A DNA stretch of 35,464 nt from Myxococcales bacterium (GTDB lineage Bacteria > Myxococcota_A > UBA9160 > SZUA-336), in NCBI GenBank assembly GCA_013215565.1, contig JABSQV010000021.1:1-35464 (forward strand), written 5' to 3'. Position numbers and translations under genes: made by a program. The notes under the pieces are model-generated. The model was given only the letters and a program-made list of their open reading frames with translations. It was not told the DNA's origin and made no database searches. Every line of letters starts with the position of its first letter. Position 1 is the stretch's first letter. Below, piece by piece: positions 1 through 8,915 of this stretch.

Positions 1-67
1 ATTTTGGAGTTAAATCCACCCAGGAGCACCGCGAAAAGCGCTGGGCCGCTCGCCGGGGTGTGACCGG

Positions 68-1372
68 TCACCAACAGTAGAGAGAGGCTCTGAAGAGGCC
101 CTGCAGGTCCTCCCGGGTCACGGGCCGGGGTGTGTTTTCGAGGAGCCGCTTCTGGGCAAACGCCCGGTCGGTGAGCGCATCCAGGTCAGCGGGACCGTAT
201 CCCAGGGCGTTCAGGCCGTTCGGAATGCCCGTGGTCTGCATCAACCGGATCAGGCCTTCAGCCAGCACCTCGCCGCCATCGGAGGGGCTGGTGCCCCGGA
301 CGTCGAGCCCGAGCGCGTCGGCGGCGCGCAGGTGCCGTTCGTCACAGGCGGGACCCGTGAAGCGAAACACCGCGGGCGAGTTCACGATCACCGAGATCCC
401 GTGCGGCACCAGTGCGTGACCCGAGGGCCAGCCCGCGGGGTGGAAGTCCCGGACGAGTCCGGAGACGGCGTAGGACATGCCGTGGGGCAGGTGACATCCG
501 GCGTTCCCGAAGCCGATGCCGGCCAGCATGCCCGCGAACATCAGAGCCTCGAGATCGTCCATGCTCGGGTCCTGCACGCCGCGCACCAGGTGCGCGCCGA
601 CGAGTCGGATCGCCTCGAGGCAGGCGAGGTCGCTGTAAGGATTTGCGCCCTGGCCGAGCGGCCGCTCGGACGGCGCCTCGGGCGCGTCCCGGCGCGTGAA
701 CGGTCGCGCGGTCCACGACTCGCAGGCGTGGCTGAATACGTCGAAGCCGTTGGCGGCCCGGACCTCGCGGGGAAGTGTCTGGAGCGAGAGCGGATCGAGG
801 ATGCCCAGGTTTGGCCTAAGGCGAGGACTCACGATCCCGGTCTTGGCCTGCAGTTCGAGCAGATCGAAGACCGCGATCCCCGTGCACTCGCTGGCGGTCC
901 CAAAGCTCGTCGGGCACGCGATGTGCGGCTTGAGCGGGCCCGGGACCAGGGCGGCCCTGCCGATCGGTGCGTTGACGTACTCCAGTAGATCGGCCGGAAA
1001 GCTCGAGTAGAGATTCGAGGCCTTGCAGGTGTCCATCACGGAGCCGCCGCCCAGCGAGACGAAGCCGTCGAAGCCCCCTTCCGAGGCGAAGCGAGTGCCG
1101 GCCCGGATCGATCGGTCGGTCGGCTCTACCTCGACCTCGGGGTAGACGACGGCATCTACGCCCGCCTGCTGCAGCGAAGCAATCGCCCGGGCCAGCGGTT
1201 CCTGCTCCGCGACCCGGGGATCGGTGTAGACGGCCACCCGGGCCATCCCGAGTGCCCGCGCATCCTGCCCCAGTTCAGCGAGGGCGCCGCGGCCGAACTT
1301 GATCCTCGGGGCCTCTACCGAGAACACTCGGTCCCCGTGTTCGGTCGGCAGGTAGTAACTCCGGTCGCTCAT
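68..1372 (-). CDS. Iron-dependent hydroxyacid-oxoacid transhydrogenase (ADHFE1/HOT-like)
   Basis: This 434-residue protein is a group III iron-containing alcohol dehydrogenase. The family member ADHFE1 oxidises 4-hydroxybutyrate to succinic semialdehyde while reducing 2-oxoglutarate to D-2-hydroxyglutarate. The nucleotide-binding motif GGGSVMD is at residues 108-114. Probable metal ligands are D211 and H215 (FDVFSHACESW), H294 or H297 in GNAGCHLPHGMSY, and H319 or H324 in PSGHALVPHG. The GNAG-HL-HGMSY block is characteristic of the ADHFE1 branch rather than of generic Fe-ADHs, and the length fits. It is divergent from the sulfatase gene, with a 190-bp gap. The natural bacterial substrate could be another 4-hydroxy acid or simple alcohol, so family membership is more certain than substrate. 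Confidence 0.88.
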   Translation of the reverse strand: MSDRSYYLPTEHGDRVFSVEAPRIKFGRGALAELGQDARALGMARVAVYTDPRVAEQEPLARAIASLQQAGVDAVVYPEVEVEPTDRSIRAGTRFASEGGFDGFVSLGGGSVMDTCKASNLYSSFPADLLEYVNAPIGRAALVPGPLKPHIACPTSFGTASECTGIAVFDLLELQAKTGIVSPRLRPNLGILDPLSLQTLPREVRAANGFDVFSHACESWTARPFTRRDAPEAPSERPLGQGANPYSDLACLEAIRLVGAHLVRGVQDPSMDDLEALMFAGMLAGIGFGNAGCHLPHGMSYAVSGLVRDFHPAGWPSGHALVPHGISVIVNSPAVFRFTGPACDERHLRAADALGLDVRGTSPSDGGEVLAEGLIRLMQTTGIPNGLNALGYGPADLDALTDRAFAQKRLLENTPRPVTREDLQGLFRASLYCW

Positions 1373-1562
1373 CCGCGTCTCGATCGGGGGCGCATCGGAA
1401 GCATCTCCTGGCGAAGCCCGGGGTCCCGCATGCGCGGAGCCGGGTCTGCGGGAGTCTAATCCGAACGCGACCCCGAGCGATCTCCGCGTGTGACAGGCGG
1501 CGGCTGTTGCGGGTAGAGTTCGCGCGGCGTTCGGATCTGGTGCCCCACCCGGGAATGGGTCC

Positions 1563-3266
1563 GTGCCCGCTGAGGGGAGAAGGGGCTTGCTCCGCTGGAT
1601 CCTGGCAGTCGCGGTCGGAATCGCAGTGCTCGTGGGCGCGGTCGTCTACTGGGCGCCGAGCCTGCTCCTGCATTACCCGGAGTTGATTGCGATCATCGCC
1701 GGAATCCGGGATCCGATCGGGCCCAACCGGCCCGTTGTCTGGCAGGCGGGGCCCGACACGCCGACCGCGGCACCCTCCGAGCGCCCCCCGAACGTGGTGG
1801 TGATCCTGGTCGACGACATGGGCTGGAATGATCTCAGCTGGAACGGGGGCGGCGTCGCGGATGGAAGCGTGCCGACGCCGAACATCAACTCCCTCGCGCG
1901 TGACGGGGTCGAGTTCAGCATGGGCTACGCGGGCAACGCGACCTGCGCGCCCTCCCGGGCCGCGATCCTGACCGGGCGCTACCCGCAGCGCTTCGGCTTC
2001 GAGTCCACACCCGCGCCTCCCGCGCTGGGAAATTTCGCGGCCAGGATGCGAAACGCGAACCTCGCGCCGGGTGAGCCGCCGGCCGTATTCAGAGCGGATC
2101 TGATCGATCAGGTTCCCGCGATGAACGACCAGGGGGTGCCGCCCAGCGAGATCACGCTCGCAGAACTGCTGCACGAGAACGGCTATCGCACCGCGATGCT
2201 GGGGAAGTGGCATCTCGGCGGGACAGAAGGGATGCGGCCCATGGAGCAGGGCTTCGACGAGTTCCTGGGGTTTCTGTCTGGAGCACAGCTTTTCGGGGAT
2301 CCCGACGACCCTGAGATCATCAGTTCGAGACAACTCTTTGACCCGATCGACCTGTTCCTCTGGAAGTTGCTGCCCTTCGCGGTGACCAAGGACGGCGGGC
2401 CGCGCTTCGAGCCCGACGAGTACATGACCGACTACCTTTCTTCGGAAGCCGTGAAGGTGATCGAAGCGAACCGCAACCGGCCCTTCTTCCTCTACCTGGC
2501 CTACAATGCCCCGCACACACCGCTACAGGCGACGAAGGCGGACTACGACGCGCTCTCGCACATCGAAGATCACGCGACCCGCGTCTACGCGGGTATGATT
2601 CGCGCGCTCGATCGCGGGATCGGTCGGGTACTGGATGCGCTCGAGCGGAACGGGCTCGAAGAGAACACGCTCGTGATCTTCTCCAGCGACAACGGCGGCG
2701 CCAACTACATCGGGCTTCCGGATGTGAATAAGCCGTTTCGCGGCTGGAAGATGACCCTGTTCGAAGGCGGCCTGCACTCGCCCTTCTTCGTGAAGTGGCC
2801 GGTCGTGCTTCCGGCGGGCAAGAAGCTCGACACACCGATTGCTCACATCGACGTGTTCGCGACGGTGGCGGCCGCGGCCGGCGCGGAGATTCCGGCGGAT
2901 CGGAAGATCGACGGCGTGAACCTGCTCCCCTTCGCCACGGGCGAGAAGTCGGGCGATGCGCACGAGGCTCTGTTCTGGCGCTCCGGTGACTACAGCTTGA
3001 TCCTGGCCGGCGGTTGGAAGCTCCAGGTCTCGGGTCGCGAGGACAAGCGCTGGCTCTTCCATCTGGCCGACGACCCCACCGAGCAGCGCAATCTCATCGA
3101 CACCGAACCCGAGAAGGCGGCCGAACTCGAGCGCCGCCTCGACGCCCACAATCAAGAATTGGGGCCGCGCCCCTGGCCGGTGCTGGTCGAAGCTCCGATC
3201 GCGATCGACCGTACCCTCGCGGAGCCGTACACGCCGGGGGAAGAATACGTCTACTGGCCGAACTAG
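1563..3266 (+). CDS. Membrane-anchored sulfatase (formylglycine-dependent arylsulfatase family)
   Basis: This protein of up to 567 residues hydrolyses sulfate esters. The C-x-P-S-R-A sulfatase signature is at C128-A133 (CAPSRAAILTGRY). C128 would be converted to formylglycine, which implies a maturase elsewhere in the genome. Metal-binding VDDMG is near residues 83-87, LGKWHLG lies mid-protein, and FSSDNGG is further downstream. One hydrophobic helix at about residues 12-31 follows a basic N-terminus and has no obvious cleavage site, so the enzyme is probably anchored with its catalytic domain in the periplasm. The start is uncertain: GTG at 1563 has a weak SD, while TTG at 1587 follows a purine-rich GGGGAGAAGGGG. 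The substrate cannot be read from the sequence; a glycan sulfate is plausible given PAPS synthesis and glycosyltransferases downstream. Confidence 0.9.
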   Translation: MPAEGRRGLLRWILAVAVGIAVLVGAVVYWAPSLLLHYPELIAIIAGIRDPIGPNRPVVWQAGPDTPTAAPSERPPNVVVILVDDMGWNDLSWNGGGVADGSVPTPNINSLARDGVEFSMGYAGNATCAPSRAAILTGRYPQRFGFESTPAPPALGNFAARMRNANLAPGEPPAVFRADLIDQVPAMNDQGVPPSEITLAELLHENGYRTAMLGKWHLGGTEGMRPMEQGFDEFLGFLSGAQLFGDPDDPEIISSRQLFDPIDLFLWKLLPFAVTKDGGPRFEPDEYMTDYLSSEAVKVIEANRNRPFFLYLAYNAPHTPLQATKADYDALSHIEDHATRVYAGMIRALDRGIGRVLDALERNGLEENTLVIFSSDNGGANYIGLPDVNKPFRGWKMTLFEGGLHSPFFVKWPVVLPAGKKLDTPIAHIDVFATVAAAAGAEIPADRKIDGVNLLPFATGEKSGDAHEALFWRSGDYSLILAGGWKLQVSGREDKRWLFHLADDPTEQRNLIDTEPEKAAELERRLDAHNQELGPRPWPVLVEAPIAIDRTLAEPYTPGEEYVYWPN

Positions 3267-3310
3267 GCCTAAGTCGGTTCGACCCTCGCGGGCGGTGGGC
3301 CCCGGGCGAT

Positions 3311-4963
3311 TCAGGCGCGGATGCGACGCGCGACCGAAAGCGCCATGCCGTCGCCGGCGGGATCCGCGCCGCCCGTGACCTCGTTGCCCTCGATCCGGAT
3401 CGCATGCACCATCGCGAATACGTAGCTCTGGTGATTCCGGATCACCTCGTAACCGGCGCGTTCGAGTTCACGAGTGACGTAGCGCGGAATTCGATTCGAC
3501 ACGTCGATCGCGTTGCTGGTCGCCGAGAAGCGCGGCGCCGAGACCGCGTCCGAAATCGACATGCCGTGATCGATCACGTTGAGCAGCGTCTGCAGTATCC
3601 CCATCGGGATCTGGGTCCCGCCGGGCGCCCCGATCACGAGCACCGGTTCGGAGCCGCGGAATACGATCGACGGACACAGCGAGGTGAAGCGGCTCTTTCC
3701 CGGCGCGATCGAGCCGGTCCGGCCCGGACGCGGATCGAAGACGCCCATGCAGCCGTTGTACATGAAGCCGAGTCCCTCGGTGACCACGCCCGAGGGCATG
3801 CCCAGGGAGTGCGTCATCGAGACGGCGTTCCCGTCCGCGTCGAGGACCGAGAGGTGCGTCGTGTTCGATGACTCCGCCTGCGTCGAGTCCAGGCGTTCGA
3901 CCCGCGCGATCTGGCCGGACTCGATTTCGCGCGCCAGTTTCTTCGCGTACGCCTTGTCTACAAGCCGGTCGAGGGGCACGTCCACAAAGGCGGGATCCCC
4001 CACGAACCGGTCCTTGTCGCGCGTGGCCCGCTTCATCACCTCGCACAGCATGCGGATGTACTCGGGAGTGTTGTGCCCGAGCGCTGACAGGTCGAAGTAC
4101 TCGAGCATCTGAAGCATTTCGATCAGCATCACCCCGCCTCCGGGCGGGCGGTTGGTTGCGATTCGGTACCCCCGGTACTCGCCCCAGAGCGGCTCGGTGT
4201 GCTCGGTCCGGTAGTTCTCGAGGTCTTCCAGTGTGAGCAGGCCGCCGTTGTGTTCCATGTCGGCCGCAATCTCGCGCGCAATTTCGCCGCGGTAGAAGAG
4301 TTCGGCGCCTGCTTCGGCGATCCGGCGCAGGCTGCGGGCGAGGTCGGGGTTGTGCACGCGCGAACCGGGCAGCGGAAGCTCGCCCTGGGCATCGCAGTAG
4401 ATCTTTCGCGCCGCCTCGGTGTGCCGCAGGCGATCACCCGTGTAGACGCGGCCGGAATCGTCGCGCTGGGTCCAGAATCCGTACACGCGCGGGCGCACCA
4501 CGAAGCCGGCTTCTGCGTGCTCGATCGCGGGGCGCACGACCTCGGCCCATGGGAGTGTCCCGTAGGCGCTCTGTGCCTCGTGGTATGCGAGCAGGCTGCC
4601 CGGAACCGTGATCGACTGGTAGCCCACGTCGTTCACCTGGTCGCGCAGCAGGAAGCCGAACCCGTCGCGGGCCTCGCCCTCGATCCGGTCGGCCCACATG
4701 TCGGGGCGCGCGCGGGCCGGCGCGCGCCCGTGGAAGTCGATCAGCTTGTGAACGCCATGTCCGGGCAGGTAGAGATGCAGGCTCCCGAAGCCCGCGATGC
4801 TCGTCATCTGGGGATCGACCACGCCCTGGACCAGCGCACACGTGATCGCCGCGTCGACTGCGTTGCCGCCGTCGCGCAGCACGAGGGCCCCTGCTTCGAC
4901 GGCCTCGGGCTGCGGGGCCACGACCATTCCGACGGCCCCGGAAGCGCTGGCCGGGTGCGTCAT
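3311..4963 (-). CDS. ggt: Gamma-glutamyltransferase family protein
   Basis: This Ntn-hydrolase of about 550 residues belongs to the gamma-glutamyltranspeptidase family, which autoprocesses and then transfers or hydrolyses gamma-glutamyl groups, as from glutathione. The predicted processing and catalytic Thr is T368 in NTTHLSVLD. The N-terminal GGNAVDAAI block (33-40) and the C-terminal GAPGGTQIPMGI oxyanion region are intact. I chose ATG 4963 (MTHPAS) because homology starts there, although the open frame extends to 5047 and overlaps the upstream SDR. No strong SD precedes it. No signal peptide is visible, unlike classical periplasmic GGTs, so the protein may be cytosolic or act on a different gamma-glutamyl or amide substrate. 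It lies 19 bp downstream of the SDR and is probably co-transcribed with it. Confidence 0.88.
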   Translation of the reverse strand: MTHPASASGAVGMVVAPQPEAVEAGALVLRDGGNAVDAAITCALVQGVVDPQMTSIAGFGSLHLYLPGHGVHKLIDFHGRAPARARPDMWADRIEGEARDGFGFLLRDQVNDVGYQSITVPGSLLAYHEAQSAYGTLPWAEVVRPAIEHAEAGFVVRPRVYGFWTQRDDSGRVYTGDRLRHTEAARKIYCDAQGELPLPGSRVHNPDLARSLRRIAEAGAELFYRGEIAREIAADMEHNGGLLTLEDLENYRTEHTEPLWGEYRGYRIATNRPPGGGVMLIEMLQMLEYFDLSALGHNTPEYIRMLCEVMKRATRDKDRFVGDPAFVDVPLDRLVDKAYAKKLAREIESGQIARVERLDSTQAESSNTTHLSVLDADGNAVSMTHSLGMPSGVVTEGLGFMYNGCMGVFDPRPGRTGSIAPGKSRFTSLCPSIVFRGSEPVLVIGAPGGTQIPMGILQTLLNVIDHGMSISDAVSAPRFSATSNAIDVSNRIPRYVTRELERAGYEVIRNHQSYVFAMVHAIRIEGNEVTGGADPAGDGMALSVARRIRA

Positions 4964-4982
4964 GCGGGGCGCTTGCGCGGCG

Positions 4983-5855
4983 TCAAGCCGGCGTTCCGAG
5001 ATCGAGCCCGAATAGCCGCTTGAATTCGCGGTAGTAGCCCTCGTCATCCGCGACGGCCCCGAGCGCTACCCATTCGTCGTCGGACATCTGCGCACGCCCC
5101 TCGGCCAGTTCGCGTCCGCCCCACGCGCAGGTGTAGCGGAAGCGCGGATTCTCGTCGGAGAGCGCACTCAGGATGGTCTCCGCAACCCGGTCGGCCTGTA
5201 CGTTTGCCTCGATCCCCTTGGCGTAGAACCGGAGCATGCGCCGGTAGCTGGCTTCGTAGACCGTGGGCTCCGGATGGCCCACGTTCTTGGGCAGGATCGC
5301 GGTGCGGGTGACGCCGGGCTCGATCACGCTGACGCGCACACCGAAGGCCGCGACCTCCTGCGCCAGGTTCTCGCTCAGGCACTCGAGTGCCCACTTCGAC
5401 GACGCGTACACCGTCTGGCCCAGAGCCGCGATCCGGCCCGCAACCGAGCTCAGGTTCACGATGTGGCCGGAACCTCGCTCGCGCATCGCGGGCAGCACCG
5501 CCTGGATGCAGCGGATCACGCCCCAGTAGTTGGTCTCGAAGACGACCCGGGCGTCTTCGATGTCGATGTCCTCGGTCGTTGCGTTCCAGCCGATCCCGGC
5601 GTTGTTGACGAGCACGTCGATCCGTCCGGCTTCCTCGAGCACGCGCGTGGTCGCGGCGCACACGGAGGTCGCGTCGGTGACGTCGAGTGCGAGTGGCTGG
5701 ACCTCCCGCTGGTGCTCGGCGACCAGGGCCAACAGCTTCTCGGCCTTGCCGGTATCGCGCATGCCCGCGTACACGCGGTCGCCCGCAGCCGCGAGCCGCA
5801 CGGCGGTCGCCCTCCCAATGCCCGAATTCGCTCCTGTGATCAGGACCGTTCGCAT
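4983..5855 (-). CDS. Short-chain dehydrogenase/reductase
   Basis: This 290-residue classical SDR oxidoreductase uses NAD(P). Motifs from the chosen start are TGANSGIG at 7-14, NNAG at 84-87, catalytic S137 (LSSVAG), and Y150 and K154 (YASSK). The start MRTVLIT at 5855 is fixed by a strong SD (GGAGGA, 5861-5866) six bases upstream, although the frame stays open to 5918. It precedes the gamma-glutamyltransferase gene on the same strand. The substrate cannot be inferred. The insertion around the FETNYWGVI segment is ordinary for this family. Confidence 0.9.
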   Translation of the reverse strand: MRTVLITGANSGIGRATAVRLAAAGDRVYAGMRDTGKAEKLLALVAEHQREVQPLALDVTDATSVCAATTRVLEEAGRIDVLVNNAGIGWNATTEDIDIEDARVVFETNYWGVIRCIQAVLPAMRERGSGHIVNLSSVAGRIAALGQTVYASSKWALECLSENLAQEVAAFGVRVSVIEPGVTRTAILPKNVGHPEPTVYEASYRRMLRFYAKGIEANVQADRVAETILSALSDENPRFRYTCAWGGRELAEGRAQMSDDEWVALGAVADDEGYYREFKRLFGLDLGTPA

Positions 5856-5860
5856 GCGCT

Positions 5861-5866
5861 TCCTCC
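5861..5866 (-). promoter_or_regulatory. Ribosome binding site fixing the SDR start
   Basis: GGAGGA on the minus strand lies six bases before ATG 5855. It decides against the longer open frame that begins at 5918. Confidence 0.75.
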
Positions 5867-6008
5867 AGTGCGGGCTCCGCGCGGCAGCCTTGGCCCGGGA
5901 TCCCTTCGCGCGCACCATCCTACCCGGAAGGGCCGCGTGGAGGCGATGCGGACGGCTGTCTCCCGGGCCGCGTTCCTTCCCCGTCGCGCTTCGGGGAGCG
6001 TGCGTCGT

Positions 6009-6818
6009 TCAGGGCCCGGCCTGCTCGGGCCGACTCGCGTGTCGGTCGAGGCCGTTCACGCAGCGAATTTTCCGATTGTCGATCGTCTGCTGGAGCCGAG
6101 CCAGGCTGGCGGCTACGTGGTCCTTGGGGAGCTCCGGGTGGTTCAGGTGGTATACCAGCGCACGCCCGTGCACGAACTTTCGTTGACGGCCGAGGTTGTA
6201 GAGTCGCGCACCCAGGTCGGAATCTTCCCCGATGCCCCAGCCTTCGTAGTCTTCGTCGAGGCCGTTGATGCTCGCGAGGTCGTCCCGCCAGATCGCCAGG
6301 TTGCAGCCGAGCAGGCCGTACATTTCGCGGTTGCGCGCCACCATAGGAACGGGCAGCCGCACCGCCTTCAACATCCCCCCGAGTCGAAGGCGCCAGAACA
6401 GGGAGCGGATGCTGGTGGTGCCCTCGAGCACGGCCATGACCTGTGTCTCGGGAATGAATGCGCGCCGGCCCTGCACGAAGTAGCCGGGCTCGGCGAGCGC
6501 TTCGTGATCGGAAATACAGCGGGGGTGAGGCAGGCAATCGCCATCGAGGAAGACGACGTATTCGCCCGAGGCGAGCGAGAGGCAGGCGTTGAGGATTCGG
6601 TTCTTGCGAAATCCCTTGTCCGGATGCCAGCAGTGCAGGATCGGAACGCGGCTGTCGGCGGCCAGCGACTCCACCAGCATTTTGGTCTCGGGCGTCGAGC
6701 CGTCGTCGGCGATCAGGATCTCGTCTGGAACCCGCGAACCCGTCTGGAGCCGTTCGATCACGCGCTCGAGCGCCCGCGGGTTGTTGTAGGTGCTGATGAT
6801 GACGCTGGTCGAGATCAC
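6009..6818 (-). CDS. GT2 glycosyltransferase, chondroitin-polymerase/KfoC-like
   Basis: This 269-residue family 2 glycosyltransferase has a GT-A fold. It shows an N-terminal STYNN motif (9-13), ADDGS (37-41), the metal-binding LDGD (91-94) and the acceptor-side GWGIGEDSD (193-201) typical of the KfoC/galactosyltransferase-7-like branch. No transmembrane helix is apparent, so it is probably cytosolic or peripheral at the inner membrane. The start GTG 6818 lies inside the last codons of the upstream GT2 gene (GTGA, four-base overlap) with GGGAG upstream, giving translational coupling. The open frame extends to 7211, but that part is antisense-like low-complexity sequence and not homologous. It probably adds a sugar in lipooligosaccharide or capsule assembly; donor and acceptor are unknown. 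Confidence 0.85.
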   Translation of the reverse strand: MISTSVIISTYNNPRALERVIERLQTGSRVPDEILIADDGSTPETKMLVESLAADSRVPILHCWHPDKGFRKNRILNACLSLASGEYVVFLDGDCLPHPRCISDHEALAEPGYFVQGRRAFIPETQVMAVLEGTTSIRSLFWRLRLGGMLKAVRLPVPMVARNREMYGLLGCNLAIWRDDLASINGLDEDYEGWGIGEDSDLGARLYNLGRQRKFVHGRALVYHLNHPELPKDHVAASLARLQQTIDNRKIRCVNGLDRHASRPEQAGP

Positions 6819-7603
6819 GCCGGCTCCCGATCCGACTTCAGATCTTCTTCCAGCAGAAGGCTGTAGCGGTACACCGTCGAAAAGGCGAGGTAGCAGGCGA
6901 TGTAGAAGCCCGGGAAACCGTCGAGGAATCCGCGCCGGATCACGTAGCAGCGAAAGAAGCGCCAGCAGGCCCGGAAGATGACCTCGGCCGACGACCAGCG
7001 CTTGCCCCGCTCCTGGAGGCGCTTCAGAAAGAGCGAGCCGAAGTAGGAGATCTTCCCCAGGTGATTTTCGAGGTCGTCGGCTGTGTAGTGGTGAAGGTCC
7101 CCGGCGAGTTTTCGGGCTTTCCCCTCGAGGTCGATCTTGTCGTGATCCGCGCCGCCGCCGCTCCTGCCGGAACCCCGGCGGAAGAGTCGCAGTACGTGGT
7201 CCGGATACCAATCTCCGTGCGTGATCCAGCGCCCCAGGAACCAGACCTTACGCGCGAAGTAGGCGCCCGAAACACCCGGGGCATCCGCGCTCACGAACTC
7301 CACCAGGGATCTCCTCAGCGGCTCGGAGAACTCCTCGTCGGCGTCCAGGAGCAGCACCCAGGGGTGGGTCGCGTAGTCGATCGCGATCTGCTTCTGATCC
7401 CGCTGCCCGTGCCAGGGATGCTCGTAGGTCCGGGCGCCAAACTCCTCGCGCGCGATCCGCTCCGTATCATCGCTGCAGTCGTTGTGGACCACCACGATCT
7501 CTTCGGCCAGGTCTGCGATGCTGCCGAGGCTCCGCCGGATTCGATGCGCCTCGTTGCGTGCGATCATCACCACGCTCAGCGGTAACCGGTTCGGCTCGTG
7601 CAT
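6815..7603 (-). CDS. GT2 glycosyltransferase, WaaE/beta-1,4-glucosyltransferase-like
   Basis: This 262-residue family 2 glycosyltransferase resembles the LPS-core WaaE/KdtX group. Seen in it are SVVMIARNEAHRI near the N-terminus (10-23), a DCSDDT nucleotide-binding turn (42-47), the metal-binding DADE (87-90) and the ITHGDWYPDHVLRLFRR block typical of this subfamily. The C-terminal 60 residues are aromatic and basic (FRCYVIRRGFLDGFPGFYIACYLAF), suggesting membrane association. The GTGA overlap with the next GT2 gene makes the two a two-gene unit. No other LPS-core gene (waaA, waaC, waaF) is nearby, so assignment to LPS core rests on subfamily resemblance only. Confidence 0.87.
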   Translation of the reverse strand: MHEPNRLPLSVVMIARNEAHRIRRSLGSIADLAEEIVVVHNDCSDDTERIAREEFGARTYEHPWHGQRDQKQIAIDYATHPWVLLLDADEEFSEPLRRSLVEFVSADAPGVSGAYFARKVWFLGRWITHGDWYPDHVLRLFRRGSGRSGGGADHDKIDLEGKARKLAGDLHHYTADDLENHLGKISYFGSLFLKRLQERGKRWSSAEVIFRACWRFFRCYVIRRGFLDGFPGFYIACYLAFSTVYRYSLLLEEDLKSDREPA

Positions 7604-7660
7604 GGCTGGAGATGATCGGGATGGGGAGGCCGAATTTCAAGCGCCGGGCCCTGATCCAGG

Positions 7661-8734
7661 TCAGAGTTCTTCTTCGACCTCGATTGTATCGGAGTTGCCT
7701 TCCATGATGACGAGGGTGCCGTCGCGCCCCAGGGTCACGGGTCCGTCGTAGGTTTCCTCGACACCCTGGAGAAAGATCGTCTCCATCGGCGCAATCAGGA
7801 GCGGTGGCACGATGTGGTAGTAGAGCAGGTGATTCGCGCCCGCGTCGCGTGCGATCTCGGCGGCTTCGACCGGGGTGGCGTGGTAGGTCAGGATGTCGCG
7901 CGTGATCTTTGCCAGTCGCTCGTTTCCGGCAGCCTGGGCTGCGGCGGTCAGTTGCGCGACGAGCTGTGGTGCCAGCGCCTCGTGGACCAGCAGGTCGGTA
8001 CCCTTCGCCGCGCGTTCGAGATTCGCGGACTTGACGGTATCACCGCTGATCACGACCGAGCGATCCTTGTAATCGAAGCGGTAGCCGACCGCGGGCGCCA
8101 CCGGGGCATGGTCGACCCGGAATGCGGTCACGCGGACGCCGTCGCGGTCGATCAAGACGAGATCCTGACCCGGCGCGGGCTCGGGGAACGGAACCGCGAC
8201 GCCGCCGGCGCCGCCGGCGGGTACCAGGTCCTCTCCGTGGTGAGCGGTACGGCTGGCCCGAGAGTTCGCGTAGGCGCGGTTGATGCCTTCGACGACTTCC
8301 TCGACGCCCTCCGGACCATAGACCGGGAGCGGATCCGAGCTTCCGCTGTTGGCCCAGCGCTGCATCTCGAGTTCTCCGAGTCCGTCGATGTGGTCGGAGT
8401 GAAAGTGGGTCAATAGCACCGCATCGACCCTGGCCGGCGGAATCCGCATGCGCGCCAGGATCCGCGCCGAGCCCGAGCCGGAATCGACGATATACAGCCG
8501 GTCGCCTGCGACCACCGCCACGCAGGGGCCGGAACGCGCGGGATCCGGCAGGGGAGAGCCCGCGCCGCAGAGCGCGACGTGGAGTCCGTCCGGGAGTGTA
8601 TCCAGCAGGCTGCTGCGCATGTTCTGGCTCGCCACGTTTCGGACGATCCACAGCGTGAGGTCGGTGCGGAACAGATAGGCGAGTGCCCCCAGCACGACGA
8701 TGACGACGCCCAGGCCGAGCAGCACACGCTTCAT
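7661..8734 (-). CDS. Membrane-anchored MBL-fold metallohydrolase
   Basis: This 357-residue metallo-beta-lactamase-fold protein carries the zinc motif HFHSDH at H110-H115. It also has a downstream SGDT segment and the YYHIVPP histidine near the C-terminus, resembling RNase Z/arylsulfatase-type MBL hydrolases. One N-terminal helix at about residues 5-22, followed by RTDLTLW, indicates a signal anchor with a periplasmic catalytic domain. That makes a tRNA-processing role unlikely and a small-molecule ester or lactone hydrolase more likely. ATG 8734 is preceded by GGAG eight bases upstream. It stands alone between the GT2 pair and the amidase on the same strand. Confidence 0.85.
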   Translation of the reverse strand: MKRVLLGLGVVIVVLGALAYLFRTDLTLWIVRNVASQNMRSSLLDTLPDGLHVALCGAGSPLPDPARSGPCVAVVAGDRLYIVDSGSGSARILARMRIPPARVDAVLLTHFHSDHIDGLGELEMQRWANSGSSDPLPVYGPEGVEEVVEGINRAYANSRASRTAHHGEDLVPAGGAGGVAVPFPEPAPGQDLVLIDRDGVRVTAFRVDHAPVAPAVGYRFDYKDRSVVISGDTVKSANLERAAKGTDLLVHEALAPQLVAQLTAAAQAAGNERLAKITRDILTYHATPVEAAEIARDAGANHLLYYHIVPPLLIAPMETIFLQGVEETYDGPVTLGRDGTLVIMEGNSDTIEVEEEL

Positions 8735-8915
8735 CTAGGGGTCTCCGCTGCCCCCGAAGCGGGCGAGGCGGCCGCATCCTTGCACAGGCCCAGCGCGGGT
8801 GCCAGGCCTACGTAGCTTCGCAAAGAAGCGGTCCGGGACCAGTTGGGCCGGAGCGGAATTCGCGCTCGTTCTGCGGATGTCTTCAGTGGAACCTCGCCGT
8901 GTCGGCCGCGCTCGC

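Noticed and set aside
1..67. Left-edge segment
   Set aside because: There is no support for a coding end, a terminator or an RNA gene in these bases.
1275..2516. 413-codon minus-strand frame
   Set aside because: It is antisense to the sulfatase N-terminal half and to the divergent gap. It has no recognisable domain.
8201..8220. GCC/GGC repeat resembling a microsatellite or hairpin
   Set aside because: It encodes an AGGAGG run inside the MBL-fold protein, and simple GC codon use explains it.
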